This document shows positions 32,474 to 40,676 of a stretch of DNA of 64,000 nt, in pieces; the stretch's first letter is position 1, and each line of letters begins with the position of its first letter. The DNA is from Longispora fulva (lineage in GTDB: Bacteria > Actinomycetota > Actinomycetes > Mycobacteriales > Micromonosporaceae). The position numbers and the translations under genes are program-made. Below the pieces are notes generated by a model. It was given only the letters and a program-made list of their open reading frames with translations. It did no database searches and was not told the DNA's origin. The DNA lies in the NCBI RefSeq assembly GCF_015751905.1, contig NZ_JADOUF010000001.1, forward strand, positions 8,059,501-8,123,500, written 5' to 3'.

Positions 32474-33145
32474 CTATTCTTCCGCGATGACGATGCCCAG
32501 GGCGTCGGCGAGGGCGTAGGACAGCGCCACCAGGTCCGCGCTCTCCAGCCGGGCACCGGCGAAGCTCGTCACCCCGCCCAGGTCGGACAGCTCGCACCGG
32601 CTGAACACGGTGCCGTCCATCAGCGCGTTGTGGAACTGCGCCCCGGCCAGGTCGCACCCGACGAACCGGGCCCCGCGCAGGTCGGCGTTGGTGAAGTCGG
32701 CCCGGGTCAGGTTGCACCCGGTGAACACGACGTCCTTGAACTTCGAGAACCGGAACGTGCACAGGTCCAGCCGGCACTCGGCGAGGGCCACGTCCTGCAA
32801 CGCCCCGTCGATCCACTGCAGGCCGGTGGCGCGGCTGGCGGCCACGGACACCCGGCGCAGGGTCGAGCCGGTGGTGCGCAGGTTGGCCAGGTTGGAGTTC
32901 CCGATCGCGCAGTCGGTGAACCTGGCCCGGTCCAGGCTCGTGCCCGACAGGTCCACGGAGGTCAACCGGCACTGCTCGAACTCCACGAGCTCGGCGACCC
33001 GGCGGGACAGGTCCTGGTCGGTGAAGGCGAGTTGCCAGTACGACGCCTCGCTGTCGAACACGCCACTCTCCGGCCCGGCGGGGGAGATCCTGTCGGGGAC
33101 GGCCGGCTGCAGAGGGCTCTTGGGGGCGCGGGTCTTCGGCGGCAT
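32474..33145 (-). CDS. Pentapeptide-repeat protein
   Basis: 223 residues. From about residue 55 to 200 the chain follows the A(D/N)LXX-type five-residue period (for example DLSGTSLDRARFTDC, NLTRADFTNADLRGARF), predicting a right-handed quadrilateral beta-helix. The first 50 residues are not repetitive. Some such proteins mimic DNA and shield gyrase; others have unknown roles, and nothing here decides. A TAGTGT box 6 nt before the ATG suggests a leaderless mRNA divergent from the DUF3097 gene. Confidence 0.87.
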   Translation of the reverse strand: MPPKTRAPKSPLQPAVPDRISPAGPESGVFDSEASYWQLAFTDQDLSRRVAELVEFEQCRLTSVDLSGTSLDRARFTDCAIGNSNLANLRTTGSTLRRVSVAASRATGLQWIDGALQDVALAECRLDLCTFRFSKFKDVVFTGCNLTRADFTNADLRGARFVGCDLAGAQFHNALMDGTVFSRCELSDLGGVTSFAGARLESADLVALSYALADALGIVIAEE

Positions 33146-33151
33146 GGATGA

Positions 33152-33187
33152 ACACTAGCTGTCCGGGGTGTGATGAGGCTCTACCCT
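33152..33187. promoter_or_regulatory. Divergent leaderless promoters
   Basis: TAGTGT on the minus strand (33152-33157) ends 6 nt before the pentapeptide-repeat ATG. TACCCT on the plus strand (33182-33187) ends 7 nt before the DUF3097 ATG. The intergenic gap is 49 bp. Confidence 0.45.
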
Positions 33188-33194
33188 GTTTCGC

Positions 33195-33995
33195 ATGGAC
33201 GTCTTGGCGGGTGACTGGCGGCGGCGGCGCGAGGTGCCGACCGTGGAGGCTGAGCTGGACCTCGTCGTGGAGGACGCCACCGGCGACTTCTGCGGAGCGG
33301 TGGTCGGCTACGAGGCCGACGGCGTGGTCCTGGAGGACCGCAGGGGTCGGCGGCGGGTGTTCCCGCTGCTCCCGGCGGCGTTCCTGCTCGACGGCGCCGT
33401 GGTGACCCTGATCCGGCCCGCGCCCGGCCCGGTGGCCCCCCAGAAGCGGCGCACCGCCTCGGGTTCGGTGGCCGTGCCCGGCGCGCCCGCCCGGGTGGCC
33501 CGCGCCGGACGGATCTGGGTGGAGGGCATCCACGACGCGGCCCTGGTCGAGCGGATCTGGGGCGACGACCTGCGGGTCGAGGGCGTCGTGGTCGAGCCGT
33601 TGGACGGCGTCGACGACCTGCCGGAGGCGGTCCGGGCCTTCGATCCCGGTCCGGGCGCGCGGTTGGGCGTCCTCGTCGACCATCTGGTCGCGGGGAGCAA
33701 GGAGTCCCGGATCGTCGCTTCCGTGACGAACCCGCACGTCCTGGTCACCGGCCATCCCTATGTGGACATCTGGCAGGCCGTGAAGCCCGCCCGGCTGGGG
33801 ATCGCCGCGTGGCCGGTGGTGCCGCGCGGTCAGCCCTGGAAGGAGGGGGTGTGCGCCGCGCTCGGGGTCGCCGAGCCGTACGAGCTGTGGCGGCGGATCC
33901 TCGCCAGCGTCCGCGACTTCCGGGACGTGGAGGCCCCGTTGCTGGGCGCGGTGGAGCACCTGATCGACTTCGTCACGGAGCCGGCGGAACGGTAG
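33195..33995 (+). CDS. DUF3097 protein
   Basis: 266 residues of an actinobacterial DUF3097-type family. The central segment IWVEGIHDAALVERIWGDDL and the downstream LGVLVDHLVAGSKESRI resemble a Toprim-like fold, which would suggest a nucleic-acid link, but function is unknown. Leaderless start inferred from TACCCT 7 nt upstream. Only 3 bp separate its stop from that of the convergent acyltransferase gene, with no hairpin between. Confidence 0.82.
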   Translation: MDVLAGDWRRRREVPTVEAELDLVVEDATGDFCGAVVGYEADGVVLEDRRGRRRVFPLLPAAFLLDGAVVTLIRPAPGPVAPQKRRTASGSVAVPGAPARVARAGRIWVEGIHDAALVERIWGDDLRVEGVVVEPLDGVDDLPEAVRAFDPGPGARLGVLVDHLVAGSKESRIVASVTNPHVLVTGHPYVDIWQAVKPARLGIAAWPVVPRGQPWKEGVCAALGVAEPYELWRRILASVRDFRDVEAPLLGAVEHLIDFVTEPAER

Positions 33996-33998
33996 GGC

Positions 33999-35090
33999 TC
34001 ACGACGCGTGCGTCAGGGCGTCCTGCTCGACGGGGCTGGCCGGCGGCGTGGTGGCCGGCTTCGGGGGTGCGGTCAGGCGCCGGCCGAGCCGGATCATCGG
34101 CTGTTCGACCACCCGGTACATCAGGTCGGCCATGCCCAGGGCGATCGCGGCGACCAGGAGCGCGTTGCGGGTGGTGCCCGGCGCGGCGAGCACGCCACCG
34201 GCCATCAGACCGGCCAACGGCTGGAGCAGGTACAGCGCGTAGGATCGGTCCCCGATCGCGGCGAGCGGGCGCTGGGCGAGCAGCCACGGCACCGGGCCGG
34301 CGCCCAGTAGCGCGGGCAGGCCGAGGGCGATCAGCACGCCGTAGGCGGCGATCACGGGCGGCTCGGTGCCGACCCACGGGACGGCGAACCGGATGGAGAC
34401 CTGGCCGGCGACGAGGGCGACGGCGACCAGGGTGCCGGCCACGGGATGGGTCAGGGGCCGCAGCAGGGCGAAGCCGCGCCGGTGGTGCAGGACGACGGCC
34501 AGCAGCGCGCCGGTCAGCATCACGAGGTAGTGCACCGGCCAGCCGCCGTCGACCAGCGGGAACAGGCACAGCACCAGGGCGGTCGTGCCGACGGTCACGG
34601 CCAGCCGGGCGCGGAACCCGAGCGCGACGGCGAAGGCGAGCAGCGGCCAGAACAGGTAGAACTTCTGCTCGATGCCCAGCGACCAGGAGACGATGAAGGC
34701 CGACGGGTCGGCGAACTCGTTGAAGAACGTCAGGTAGTACGGCATCGCGGCGTGCAGGCCGCTGGCGTCGTACTCGCCGCGCAGGCTGAACACAGCGACG
34801 ACGGCGGCGAACGTGATCACGTAGACCGGGATGATCCGGAAGAACCGCCGCAGGTAGAAGTTGCGCAGCGAGATCTTTCCGGCGCGGTCCTGTTCCCGCA
34901 GCAGCAGGGTGGTGATCAGGAAACCGGACAGCACGAAGAAGACGTGCACCCCGCTCCAACCGGACAGAAAGCCCCAGCGGGTGCCCCCGAAATGGAAGAA
35001 CACCACCATGAGGGCGGCAACGGCGCGCAGCCCGTCCAATGCGGGGAACCGGCGCATGGCCAGGTATTCGCGATGGGTCAGAGTGTGCAC
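33999..35090 (-). CDS. Acyltransferase family 3 membrane protein
   Basis: 363 residues with about ten membrane segments. The family signatures are present: LDGLRAVAALMVVFFHF with the catalytic His, RRFFRIIPVY, and SWSLGIEQKFYLFWP. Such proteins O-acylate surface glycans, lipids or secreted natural products. GTG 35090 has GAAAGG upstream; ATG 35057 is the alternative. It stands alone in the operon sense, and the acceptor is unknown. Confidence 0.9.
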   Translation of the reverse strand: MHTLTHREYLAMRRFPALDGLRAVAALMVVFFHFGGTRWGFLSGWSGVHVFFVLSGFLITTLLLREQDRAGKISLRNFYLRRFFRIIPVYVITFAAVVAVFSLRGEYDASGLHAAMPYYLTFFNEFADPSAFIVSWSLGIEQKFYLFWPLLAFAVALGFRARLAVTVGTTALVLCLFPLVDGGWPVHYLVMLTGALLAVVLHHRRGFALLRPLTHPVAGTLVAVALVAGQVSIRFAVPWVGTEPPVIAAYGVLIALGLPALLGAGPVPWLLAQRPLAAIGDRSYALYLLQPLAGLMAGGVLAAPGTTRNALLVAAIALGMADLMYRVVEQPMIRLGRRLTAPPKPATTPPASPVEQDALTHAS

Positions 35091-35104
35091 GACGGCCTTT
35101 CCGA

Positions 35105-35133
35105 ATACTGTTCGCCAAATCGTCGGACAGTAT
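35105..35133. promoter_or_regulatory. Inverted repeat before the acyltransferase gene
   Basis: ATACTGT (35105-35111) and ACAGTAT (35127-35133) are perfect 7-bp arms 15 bp apart, located 15-43 bp before the GTG start in an AT-richer gap. The layout fits an operator overlapping the promoter. Confidence 0.4.
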
Positions 35134-35168
35134 CAGGACCGGCCGCTCGGGGCCATCCGGGCGGACCG

Positions 35169-36383
35169 CTACCAGTTGGCCTCGGCCCGGCGCGCCGGCA
35201 GCGGCACGTCCTCCCGCCGGATCACGTACACGATCCCACCGCTCGCCCCGAGCCACGCCTTCTCCAGTTGCCCGCGCCGGTACACCCGGCGGACCGAGCC
35301 GCTGTCCGGGGCCGCCGGGTCGTGGCAGACCACGTCGCCGCCCGGGGTGAAGCCGGCAATGACCAGCAGGTGCCCGCTCGCCGTGTACCCCGCGCCGTCC
35401 AGCTCCCCGGCCACCACCCGGATCGAGGCGACCAGGGGGATGCCGGCGGCGATGAACTCCTCGGCCTCGCGCAGGTCCCGCAGCCGGGTCACGAACGCGT
35501 CGAGCCCGTACCGGGCCGCGTACGCGGTGTTGAACGACCAGTTGCCGGCCCCGCCGTAGGAGTAGTCGTAGCAGTGCCGGACGGCGTGGTGCACGTGCCG
35601 GTCGACGTAGTCCGGTTCGACCCAGTCGAACTCGTCGGGGTGCGGGCCGTCCGTCCAGTACCGCAGGACCATGCTCGTCGACGTCGGCGAGCACCACGAG
35701 TCGCCGCCGCCGTCCCAGTGCGGGTACTGCCCGGCGTGCAGCCGCTGCGAGTACGACGGCACGTCCAGCACCCGGCCGACGGTCGGCCCGGGGGCACTCG
35801 GCCCGGGGACCTCCGACGGCAGCGCCGACACCATCGCGCCCAGGTACCGCAGCGTGGGGAACAGCTCCGTGCCCGCCGGGCGCATCAGCGTCACCCGCAG
35901 CCGCCAGCCGACGCCCTCGTTGCCGTCGGCGGCCAGCCAGGCGTCGGTGGACACCCGGCCGGTGGCCTCGCGCTGGCCGGGCACCGACGTCGGGTGCACG
36001 GTGGAGTCGTCGCCGGACCACCGGGCGAGGGTCAGCCAGCTCGACGTGCCGGCCGTCCCGCGCACCTGGGCCGCGATCTCGATCCAGGTGCCCTCGGGGG
36101 TGTCCGCGTACCACGACGCGATCAGGTCGGTGAACCCGAACGGCGCGACCACCTCCGGCGTCGTCCACTGCCCGTACTCGAAGTCCTGTGCCGCCGCGTG
36201 CGCCACGAACGGGTCCGTGTAGGACACTGTGCCGACCGGCGCGGTGAGGATGACGGCCCCGCGCGAGTAGCCGGCGCCGGCACCATGGCCCCCGGCGAGA
36301 TCCACCGCCCGGTACGCGACGTGGCGGGGCGGCCCCGAGGGTTCAGCGGGCACCAGGGACTCCGAATACGTGGCATACCTCAT
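35169..36383 (-). CDS. Peptidase C39-like protein
   Basis: 404 residues. The N-terminal half (about 1-195) is beta-rich and unassigned. The C-terminal half is a papain-like C39 domain: catalytic Cys in DSWCSPTSTSMVLRYW, His in ASGHLLVIAGF, Asp in VCHDPAAP. No signal peptide is evident at the chosen ATG, which has GGGGAG 9 nt upstream; relatives are often secreted, so an unrecognised export route or cytoplasmic role is open. It is followed by the acyltransferase gene on the same strand, 78 bp further. Confidence 0.8.
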   Translation of the reverse strand: MRYATYSESLVPAEPSGPPRHVAYRAVDLAGGHGAGAGYSRGAVILTAPVGTVSYTDPFVAHAAAQDFEYGQWTTPEVVAPFGFTDLIASWYADTPEGTWIEIAAQVRGTAGTSSWLTLARWSGDDSTVHPTSVPGQREATGRVSTDAWLAADGNEGVGWRLRVTLMRPAGTELFPTLRYLGAMVSALPSEVPGPSAPGPTVGRVLDVPSYSQRLHAGQYPHWDGGGDSWCSPTSTSMVLRYWTDGPHPDEFDWVEPDYVDRHVHHAVRHCYDYSYGGAGNWSFNTAYAARYGLDAFVTRLRDLREAEEFIAAGIPLVASIRVVAGELDGAGYTASGHLLVIAGFTPGGDVVCHDPAAPDSGSVRRVYRRGQLEKAWLGASGGIVYVIRREDVPLPARRAEANW

Positions 36384-36512
36384 CCGCGGCTTCTCCCCAA
36401 AGGCCGGCCCAACCGGGCAATTTTCTAGCGGCACACTAGCAACTTCACCTGGACGTACCCCGAAACACCTCAGCGACTCGCAGTCCCCCCGCAAACCTGT
36501 CACGATCGAGGC

Positions 36513-36944
36513 GTGGAGTCGGCGGTGGTATGGATCGTCATCGGGATCGCTCTGGCGGTCGCCGAGGTGTTCACCATGACGTTCGTCCTTCTCATGTTCG
36601 GCGTCGGGGCGCTCCTGGCCGCCGGCACTGCCGCCCTGGGCGCACCCGTCTGGGCGCAGCTCGTCGTCTTCGGGATCGGCTCCGGCCTGTCGCTCGCGCT
36701 GCTGCGCCCGGTGCTGACGAAGCACCGGCTGAACCAGCACGGCGCGATCGCGGTCGGGGTGGAGGCGATCGAGGGTTCCGACGCGATGGTCCTGAGGACC
36801 GTCACGGCGGACGAAGGAATGATCAAAATCGGGGGCGAGATCTGGACGGCCCGGGCCTATGACGCCACCCAGGTGTTCGAGACCGGAGAGCACGTCCAGG
36901 TCATGAAAATCGATGGCGCCACGGCGCTGGTGTGGAGGAACTGA
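36513..36944 (+). CDS. NfeD-like membrane protein
   Basis: 143 residues: two or three membrane segments (about 5-70) followed by an OB-fold domain (about 85-140; IKIGGEIWTARAYD). Short NfeD proteins pair with SPFH/stomatin proteins, and the next gene encodes one, overlapping at TGATG. The GTG start at 36513 opens the hydrophobic segment. They probably form a membrane-microdomain complex. Confidence 0.88.
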   Translation: MESAVVWIVIGIALAVAEVFTMTFVLLMFGVGALLAAGTAALGAPVWAQLVVFGIGSGLSLALLRPVLTKHRLNQHGAIAVGVEAIEGSDAMVLRTVTADEGMIKIGGEIWTARAYDATQVFETGEHVQVMKIDGATALVWRN

Positions 36945-37948
36945 TGGGCAACCTGATCCTGGTGGTGGTCGCCGCCCTGGTATTCCTGCTGGTGGTGATG
37001 CTCGTGCGCGCGGTGCGGATCGTCCCGCAGCAGCGGCACGACATCGTCGAGCGGCTCGGCAAGTACAACCGGACGCTCACCCCGGGTCTGAACCTGCTGA
37101 TCCCGGTGATCGAGTCCGTGCGCGCCAAGGTCGACATGCGCGAGCAGGTCGTCAGCTTCCCGCCGCAGCCGGTGATCACGTCCGACAACCTGGTCGTCTC
37201 GATCGACACGGTGCTCTACTTCAAGGTCATCGACCCGGGCCGCGCCACCTACGAGATCGCCAGCTTCCTGCAGGCCATCGAGCAGCTCACGGTCACCACC
37301 CTGCGTAACGTGATCGGCTCGCTGGACCTGGAGAAGGCCCTGACCAGCCGGGACCAGATCAACCAGCACCTGAGCGTCGTCCTGGACGAGGCGACCGGCC
37401 GCTGGGGCATCAAGGTCACCCGGGTCGAGATCAAGGCCATCGAGCCGCCGCCGAGCATCCGCGACTCCATGGAGAAGCAGATGCGCGCCGAGCGGGACCG
37501 CCGGGCCGCGATCCTGACCGCCGAGGGCGTCAAGCAGTCCCAGATCCTCACCGCCGAGGGTGACCGCCAGGGCCAGGTCCTGCGGGCCCGGGGCGACCGG
37601 GAGGCCCGGATGCTGCGCGCCGAGGGTGAGGCGAAGGCCATCCAGACCGTGTTCAACGCGATCCACGCGGCGAACCCGGACCCGAAGCTGCTGGCGTACC
37701 AGTACCTGCAGACCCTGCCGCAGATCGCCAACGGCCAGGCCAACAAGGTGTGGATCATCCCGGCGGAGCTGACCCAGGCCCTCGGCGGGATCGGCCAGGC
37801 GCTCGGGGGCGCGTTCGGAGACCTGAGCAACCCGAGCCCGACGCCGATCACCTCGCCCCCGGAGGCCGTCGACCCGGAGATCCAGCAGATCGAGGAGGCC
37901 GCCGCCGCAGAGGTCGCCGCGATCGAGGAGTCGGGCAAAGCAATCTAA
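36944..37948 (+). CDS. SPFH/Band 7 (stomatin-like) protein
   Basis: 334 residues: one N-terminal membrane helix (about 4-25), the SPFH domain (about 25-185, with RIVPQQRHDIVERLGKY) and a coiled-coil rich in Ala, Glu and Arg (about 185-245; repeated AEGDRQGQ-like units), ending with an acidic Ala/Glu tail. ATG 36944 has GGAGG 4 nt upstream and overlaps the nfeD-like stop. QmcA/stomatin relatives organise membranes or regulate FtsH-type proteases. Confidence 0.92.
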   Translation: MGNLILVVVAALVFLLVVMLVRAVRIVPQQRHDIVERLGKYNRTLTPGLNLLIPVIESVRAKVDMREQVVSFPPQPVITSDNLVVSIDTVLYFKVIDPGRATYEIASFLQAIEQLTVTTLRNVIGSLDLEKALTSRDQINQHLSVVLDEATGRWGIKVTRVEIKAIEPPPSIRDSMEKQMRAERDRRAAILTAEGVKQSQILTAEGDRQGQVLRARGDREARMLRAEGEAKAIQTVFNAIHAANPDPKLLAYQYLQTLPQIANGQANKVWIIPAELTQALGGIGQALGGAFGDLSNPSPTPITSPPEAVDPEIQQIEEAAAAEVAAIEESGKAI

Positions 37949-37969
37949 AACCATTATTTTGTACGATGC

Positions 37970-38004
37970 GTGACCGGCCTGCCGTCCGACGGCGCGCCGG
38001 TCAC
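37970..38004 (+). terminator. Extended hairpin terminator after the SPFH gene
   Basis: GTGACCGGC pairs with GCCGGTCAC (37970-37978, 37996-38004), and nested inside GCCGTC pairs with GACGGC around one C. This 35-nt structure begins 21 bp after the stop codon. Confidence 0.75.
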
Positions 38005-38018
38005 GCGCTTTGGGAGTG

Positions 38019-38135
38019 GGCCCGCTGAGGGCGACGATGCGCGCGTTGTCAGGAACCCGGCATACAACACCGGTATGCCGGAACCCTTCCGCCTTCGCCT
38101 CCCCGCCCTCAGCGGGCCAAGACGTTAGATCAAGA
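38019..38135. repeat. Nested inverted-repeat element with dispersed tag
   Basis: Outer arms GGCCCGCTGAGGGCG (38019-38033) and CGCCCTCAGCGGGCC (38104-38118) are perfect complements 70 bp apart. Inside is a hairpin, CCGGCATAC-N7-GTATGCCGG (38057-38081). Directly at the right arm lies the 22-bp tag 38114-38135, found in reverse complement at 10698-10719. No coding frame crosses it. It resembles a small non-autonomous repeat or a structured RNA; origin unknown. Confidence 0.7.
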
Positions 38136-38193
38136 ACTCCAGAGCGCATGGGCGCGGGCGCGCCGACCACGGACCGTCAGCGACAATGAAACC

Positions 38194-38982
38194 GTGCCTA
38201 TCGTGATCACCGACCCCGACGACCCGCGCCTCGCCGACTACCGCGCGCTGACCGACGTCTCCCTGCGCACGGTCTTCGAGCCGCCGAACGGCCTGTTCGT
38301 CGCGGAGGGTGAGCTGGTGCTCCGCCGGGCACTGCGGGCCGGCTACCGCCCCCGGTCGTTCCTCGTCGACGCCAAGCGGGTCGACCAACTCCCGAACGCC
38401 GACGCGCCGGTGTACGCCGCCGACCAGGCCGTCCTCGAGCAGATCACCGGATTCCACGTGCACCGCGGCGTCCTGGCCTCCTTCCACCGCAAGGAGCCCT
38501 TGGTCGCCGCCGACCTGCTGGCCACGGCGCGGCGGGTCGCGATCCTGGAGGACGTCAACAACCACACGAACCTGGGCGCGATCTTCCGGGGCGCGGCCGG
38601 ACTGGGCATCGAGGCGGTGCTGTTGTCCCCGTCGTGCGCCGATCCGCTGTACCGGCGGGCGGTCCGGGTGAGCATGGGCGAGGTGTTCGCCGTCCCGTAC
38701 GCGACCCTGGAGCCGTGGCCGGCCGCGCTCGCCGACGTCCGCGCGCACGGGTTCGCGGTGCTGGCGATGACCCCGGGTCCGGAGGCGGTGCCGTTGCACC
38801 GGGCGGTGAAGACCGACCGGACGGCCATCCTGCTCGGCGCGGAGGGTCCGGGGCTGTCCCGGCACGCGATCGAGGCCAGCGACACCCCGGTCCGGATCCC
38901 GATGCGCCGGGGCGTCGACTCGTTGAACGTGGCCGCGGCAGCCGCCGTCGCGTTCTACGAGCTCGGCCGTGAAGACGACTGA
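38194..38982 (+). CDS. SpoU/TrmH-family RNA 2'-O-methyltransferase
   Basis: 262-residue SPOUT methyltransferase. An N-terminal substrate-binding domain (about 25-95) precedes the knotted domain with motif 1 (EDVNNHTNLGAIFRGAAG), motif 2 (ILLGAEGPGLS) and motif 3 (IPMRRGVDSLNVAAAAAV). The target is probably rRNA or tRNA. The start is GTG, without a strong ribosome site. The stop is next to the start of the PucR-type regulator gene. Confidence 0.9.
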   Translation: MPIVITDPDDPRLADYRALTDVSLRTVFEPPNGLFVAEGELVLRRALRAGYRPRSFLVDAKRVDQLPNADAPVYAADQAVLEQITGFHVHRGVLASFHRKEPLVAADLLATARRVAILEDVNNHTNLGAIFRGAAGLGIEAVLLSPSCADPLYRRAVRVSMGEVFAVPYATLEPWPAALADVRAHGFAVLAMTPGPEAVPLHRAVKTDRTAILLGAEGPGLSRHAIEASDTPVRIPMRRGVDSLNVAAAAAVAFYELGREDD

Positions 38983-38983
38983 C

Positions 38984-40591
38984 ATGTTTCCCACCGTCCG
39001 GGACGTGCTGGTCCTCGACCCGGTGCGGTACGGTGCCCCACGCGTCGTCGCCGGGCACGCCGGCCTGGAGCGCCCGGTCCGCTGGGTGCACTCCGCCGAG
39101 GTGCCCGACATCGCCGGCCTGCTCCGGGGCGGGGAGCTGGTGCTCACAACCGGGATCGGGATGCCCGCCAGCGACTCCGGGCTGCGCACGTTCATCGCGG
39201 AGCTGGCCGAGGTCGGGTGCGCGGGGCTGGTGGTCGAGCTGGGCCGGCGGTACACGGGCGGGGTGCCGAAGTCGATGGCCATCGCCGCCGAGCGCGCAGG
39301 GCTGCCGCTGATCGAGTTGCACCGGGCCACGCCGTTCGTCCCGATCACCGAGGCCGTGCACGCGCTGATCCTCGACGCGCAGCTCGCCGAGCTGACCGCC
39401 ACGGAGGCGATCCACCAGCGGTTCACGGAGCTGACCGTGGAGGGCGCGGACCCGGCGGAGGTGGTCCGGGAGGTCGCCCAGCTCGCGCACGGCCCGGTGG
39501 TGCTGGAGAACCTGGCCCGCCAGGTGCTCAGCTACGACGCGGCCGGCGACCGGCCGGAGATGCTGCTCGACGGCTGGGAGGCGTTCAGCCGGGGCCTGCG
39601 GGTCGAGGGCCGGACCGGGTTCGACCCGGCGACCGGATGGCTGGCCACCGTGGTCGGGGCCCGGGGGCACGACTGGGGTCGGCTGCTGCTGCGCTGCGGG
39701 GGCGACGGCCCGCCGCCGTCCCGCCTGATCATCCTGCTCGAACGGGCCGCCTCGACCCTGGCCCTGGACCGGCTGGTCCGCCGGGACGAGGAGGGCCTGG
39801 AACGCCAGGTGCACCGCACCCTGCTCACCGGCCTGCTGGAGCACTCCCGCTCCGCGGCGGAGATCGCGCTGCGGGCCAAGGCGCTCGGCGTGCCCCTGGA
39901 GCGGCGCCGGCTGGTCGGCATCGTGCTGCGCAGCCGGGAGGACGAACGCGGCCCGGTCGCGGCGCACCTGCAACTGCGGGAGCTCACGGACAGTGTCGGC
40001 GAGGCGCTCCGCGAGACCCGGCTGGCGGGGCTGTGCGGGGCGCTCGACGAGCACGCGGTGGGCGTGCTGCTGGCCCTGCCGGGGGCCGATCGGGAGCCGT
40101 CGGCGCTCGCGTCGTTCGCCGAGTGCGTGCACCGGATGAGTACAAGACCGGTGTTGATCGGGGTCGGCTCAGGGGTGGACGAGATCCGGGAGGCGCGCCG
40201 GAGTCTGCTGGAGGCCGGCCAGGTCGCCCAGGTGGCCAGGCATGCGACCCGACCGGCCCCGTACTACCAGCTCACCGACGTGGGGCTGCGCGGGTTGCTG
40301 CACCTGTTGCGGGGCGACGCGCGGCTGCAGACGTACGTCGAGCGCGAGTTGGGGCCCCTGTTGGCGTCCCGGGGCGGGGTGCCGGGGGAGGAGCTGCTCG
40401 GCGCGCTGCGGGCCTACCTGGCCCACGGGAGGAACAAGTCGGCGGCGGCTGCCGCCCTGCACCTGTCCCGGCCGGCGTTCTACGAACGGCTGAACCGGAT
40501 CGGCCGGCTCCTCACCGTCGACCTCGAGTCGGCGGAGGACTGCCTGTCACTCCACGTGGCGATCTTGGCGCTCGACGCCCTCCGCGACTGA
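38984..40591 (+). CDS. PucR-family transcriptional regulator
   Basis: 535 residues: the PucR N-terminal sensing domain (about 5-130; FPTVRDVL, then ELVLTTGIGM), a central GGDEF-like or linker region, and a C-terminal HTH_30 (about 460-525; LRAYLAHGRNKSAAAAALHL). Relatives regulate purine, amino-acid or polyamine catabolism. I chose ATG 38984 because family members start MFPT; GTG 38969 is possible and would overlap the methyltransferase gene. No catabolic operon adjoins it, so its target is probably remote. Confidence 0.87.
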   Translation: MFPTVRDVLVLDPVRYGAPRVVAGHAGLERPVRWVHSAEVPDIAGLLRGGELVLTTGIGMPASDSGLRTFIAELAEVGCAGLVVELGRRYTGGVPKSMAIAAERAGLPLIELHRATPFVPITEAVHALILDAQLAELTATEAIHQRFTELTVEGADPAEVVREVAQLAHGPVVLENLARQVLSYDAAGDRPEMLLDGWEAFSRGLRVEGRTGFDPATGWLATVVGARGHDWGRLLLRCGGDGPPPSRLIILLERAASTLALDRLVRRDEEGLERQVHRTLLTGLLEHSRSAAEIALRAKALGVPLERRRLVGIVLRSREDERGPVAAHLQLRELTDSVGEALRETRLAGLCGALDEHAVGVLLALPGADREPSALASFAECVHRMSTRPVLIGVGSGVDEIREARRSLLEAGQVAQVARHATRPAPYYQLTDVGLRGLLHLLRGDARLQTYVERELGPLLASRGGVPGEELLGALRAYLAHGRNKSAAAAALHLSRPAFYERLNRIGRLLTVDLESAEDCLSLHVAILALDALRD

Positions 40592-40617
40592 GCCCGCCGC
40601 GTCCCTCCCCCGGCCGG

Positions 40618-40635
40618 CCCCGCCGGCCCGCGGGG
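40618..40635. terminator. Hairpin between convergent PucR and oxidoreductase genes
   Basis: CCCCGC-CGGCCC-GCGGGG is a perfect 6-bp stem between convergent stops. Confidence 0.5.
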
Positions 40636-40676
40636 CGGATCGGCTCGGCGACGCGTCCGTCGGACCGGGCCGGGGG

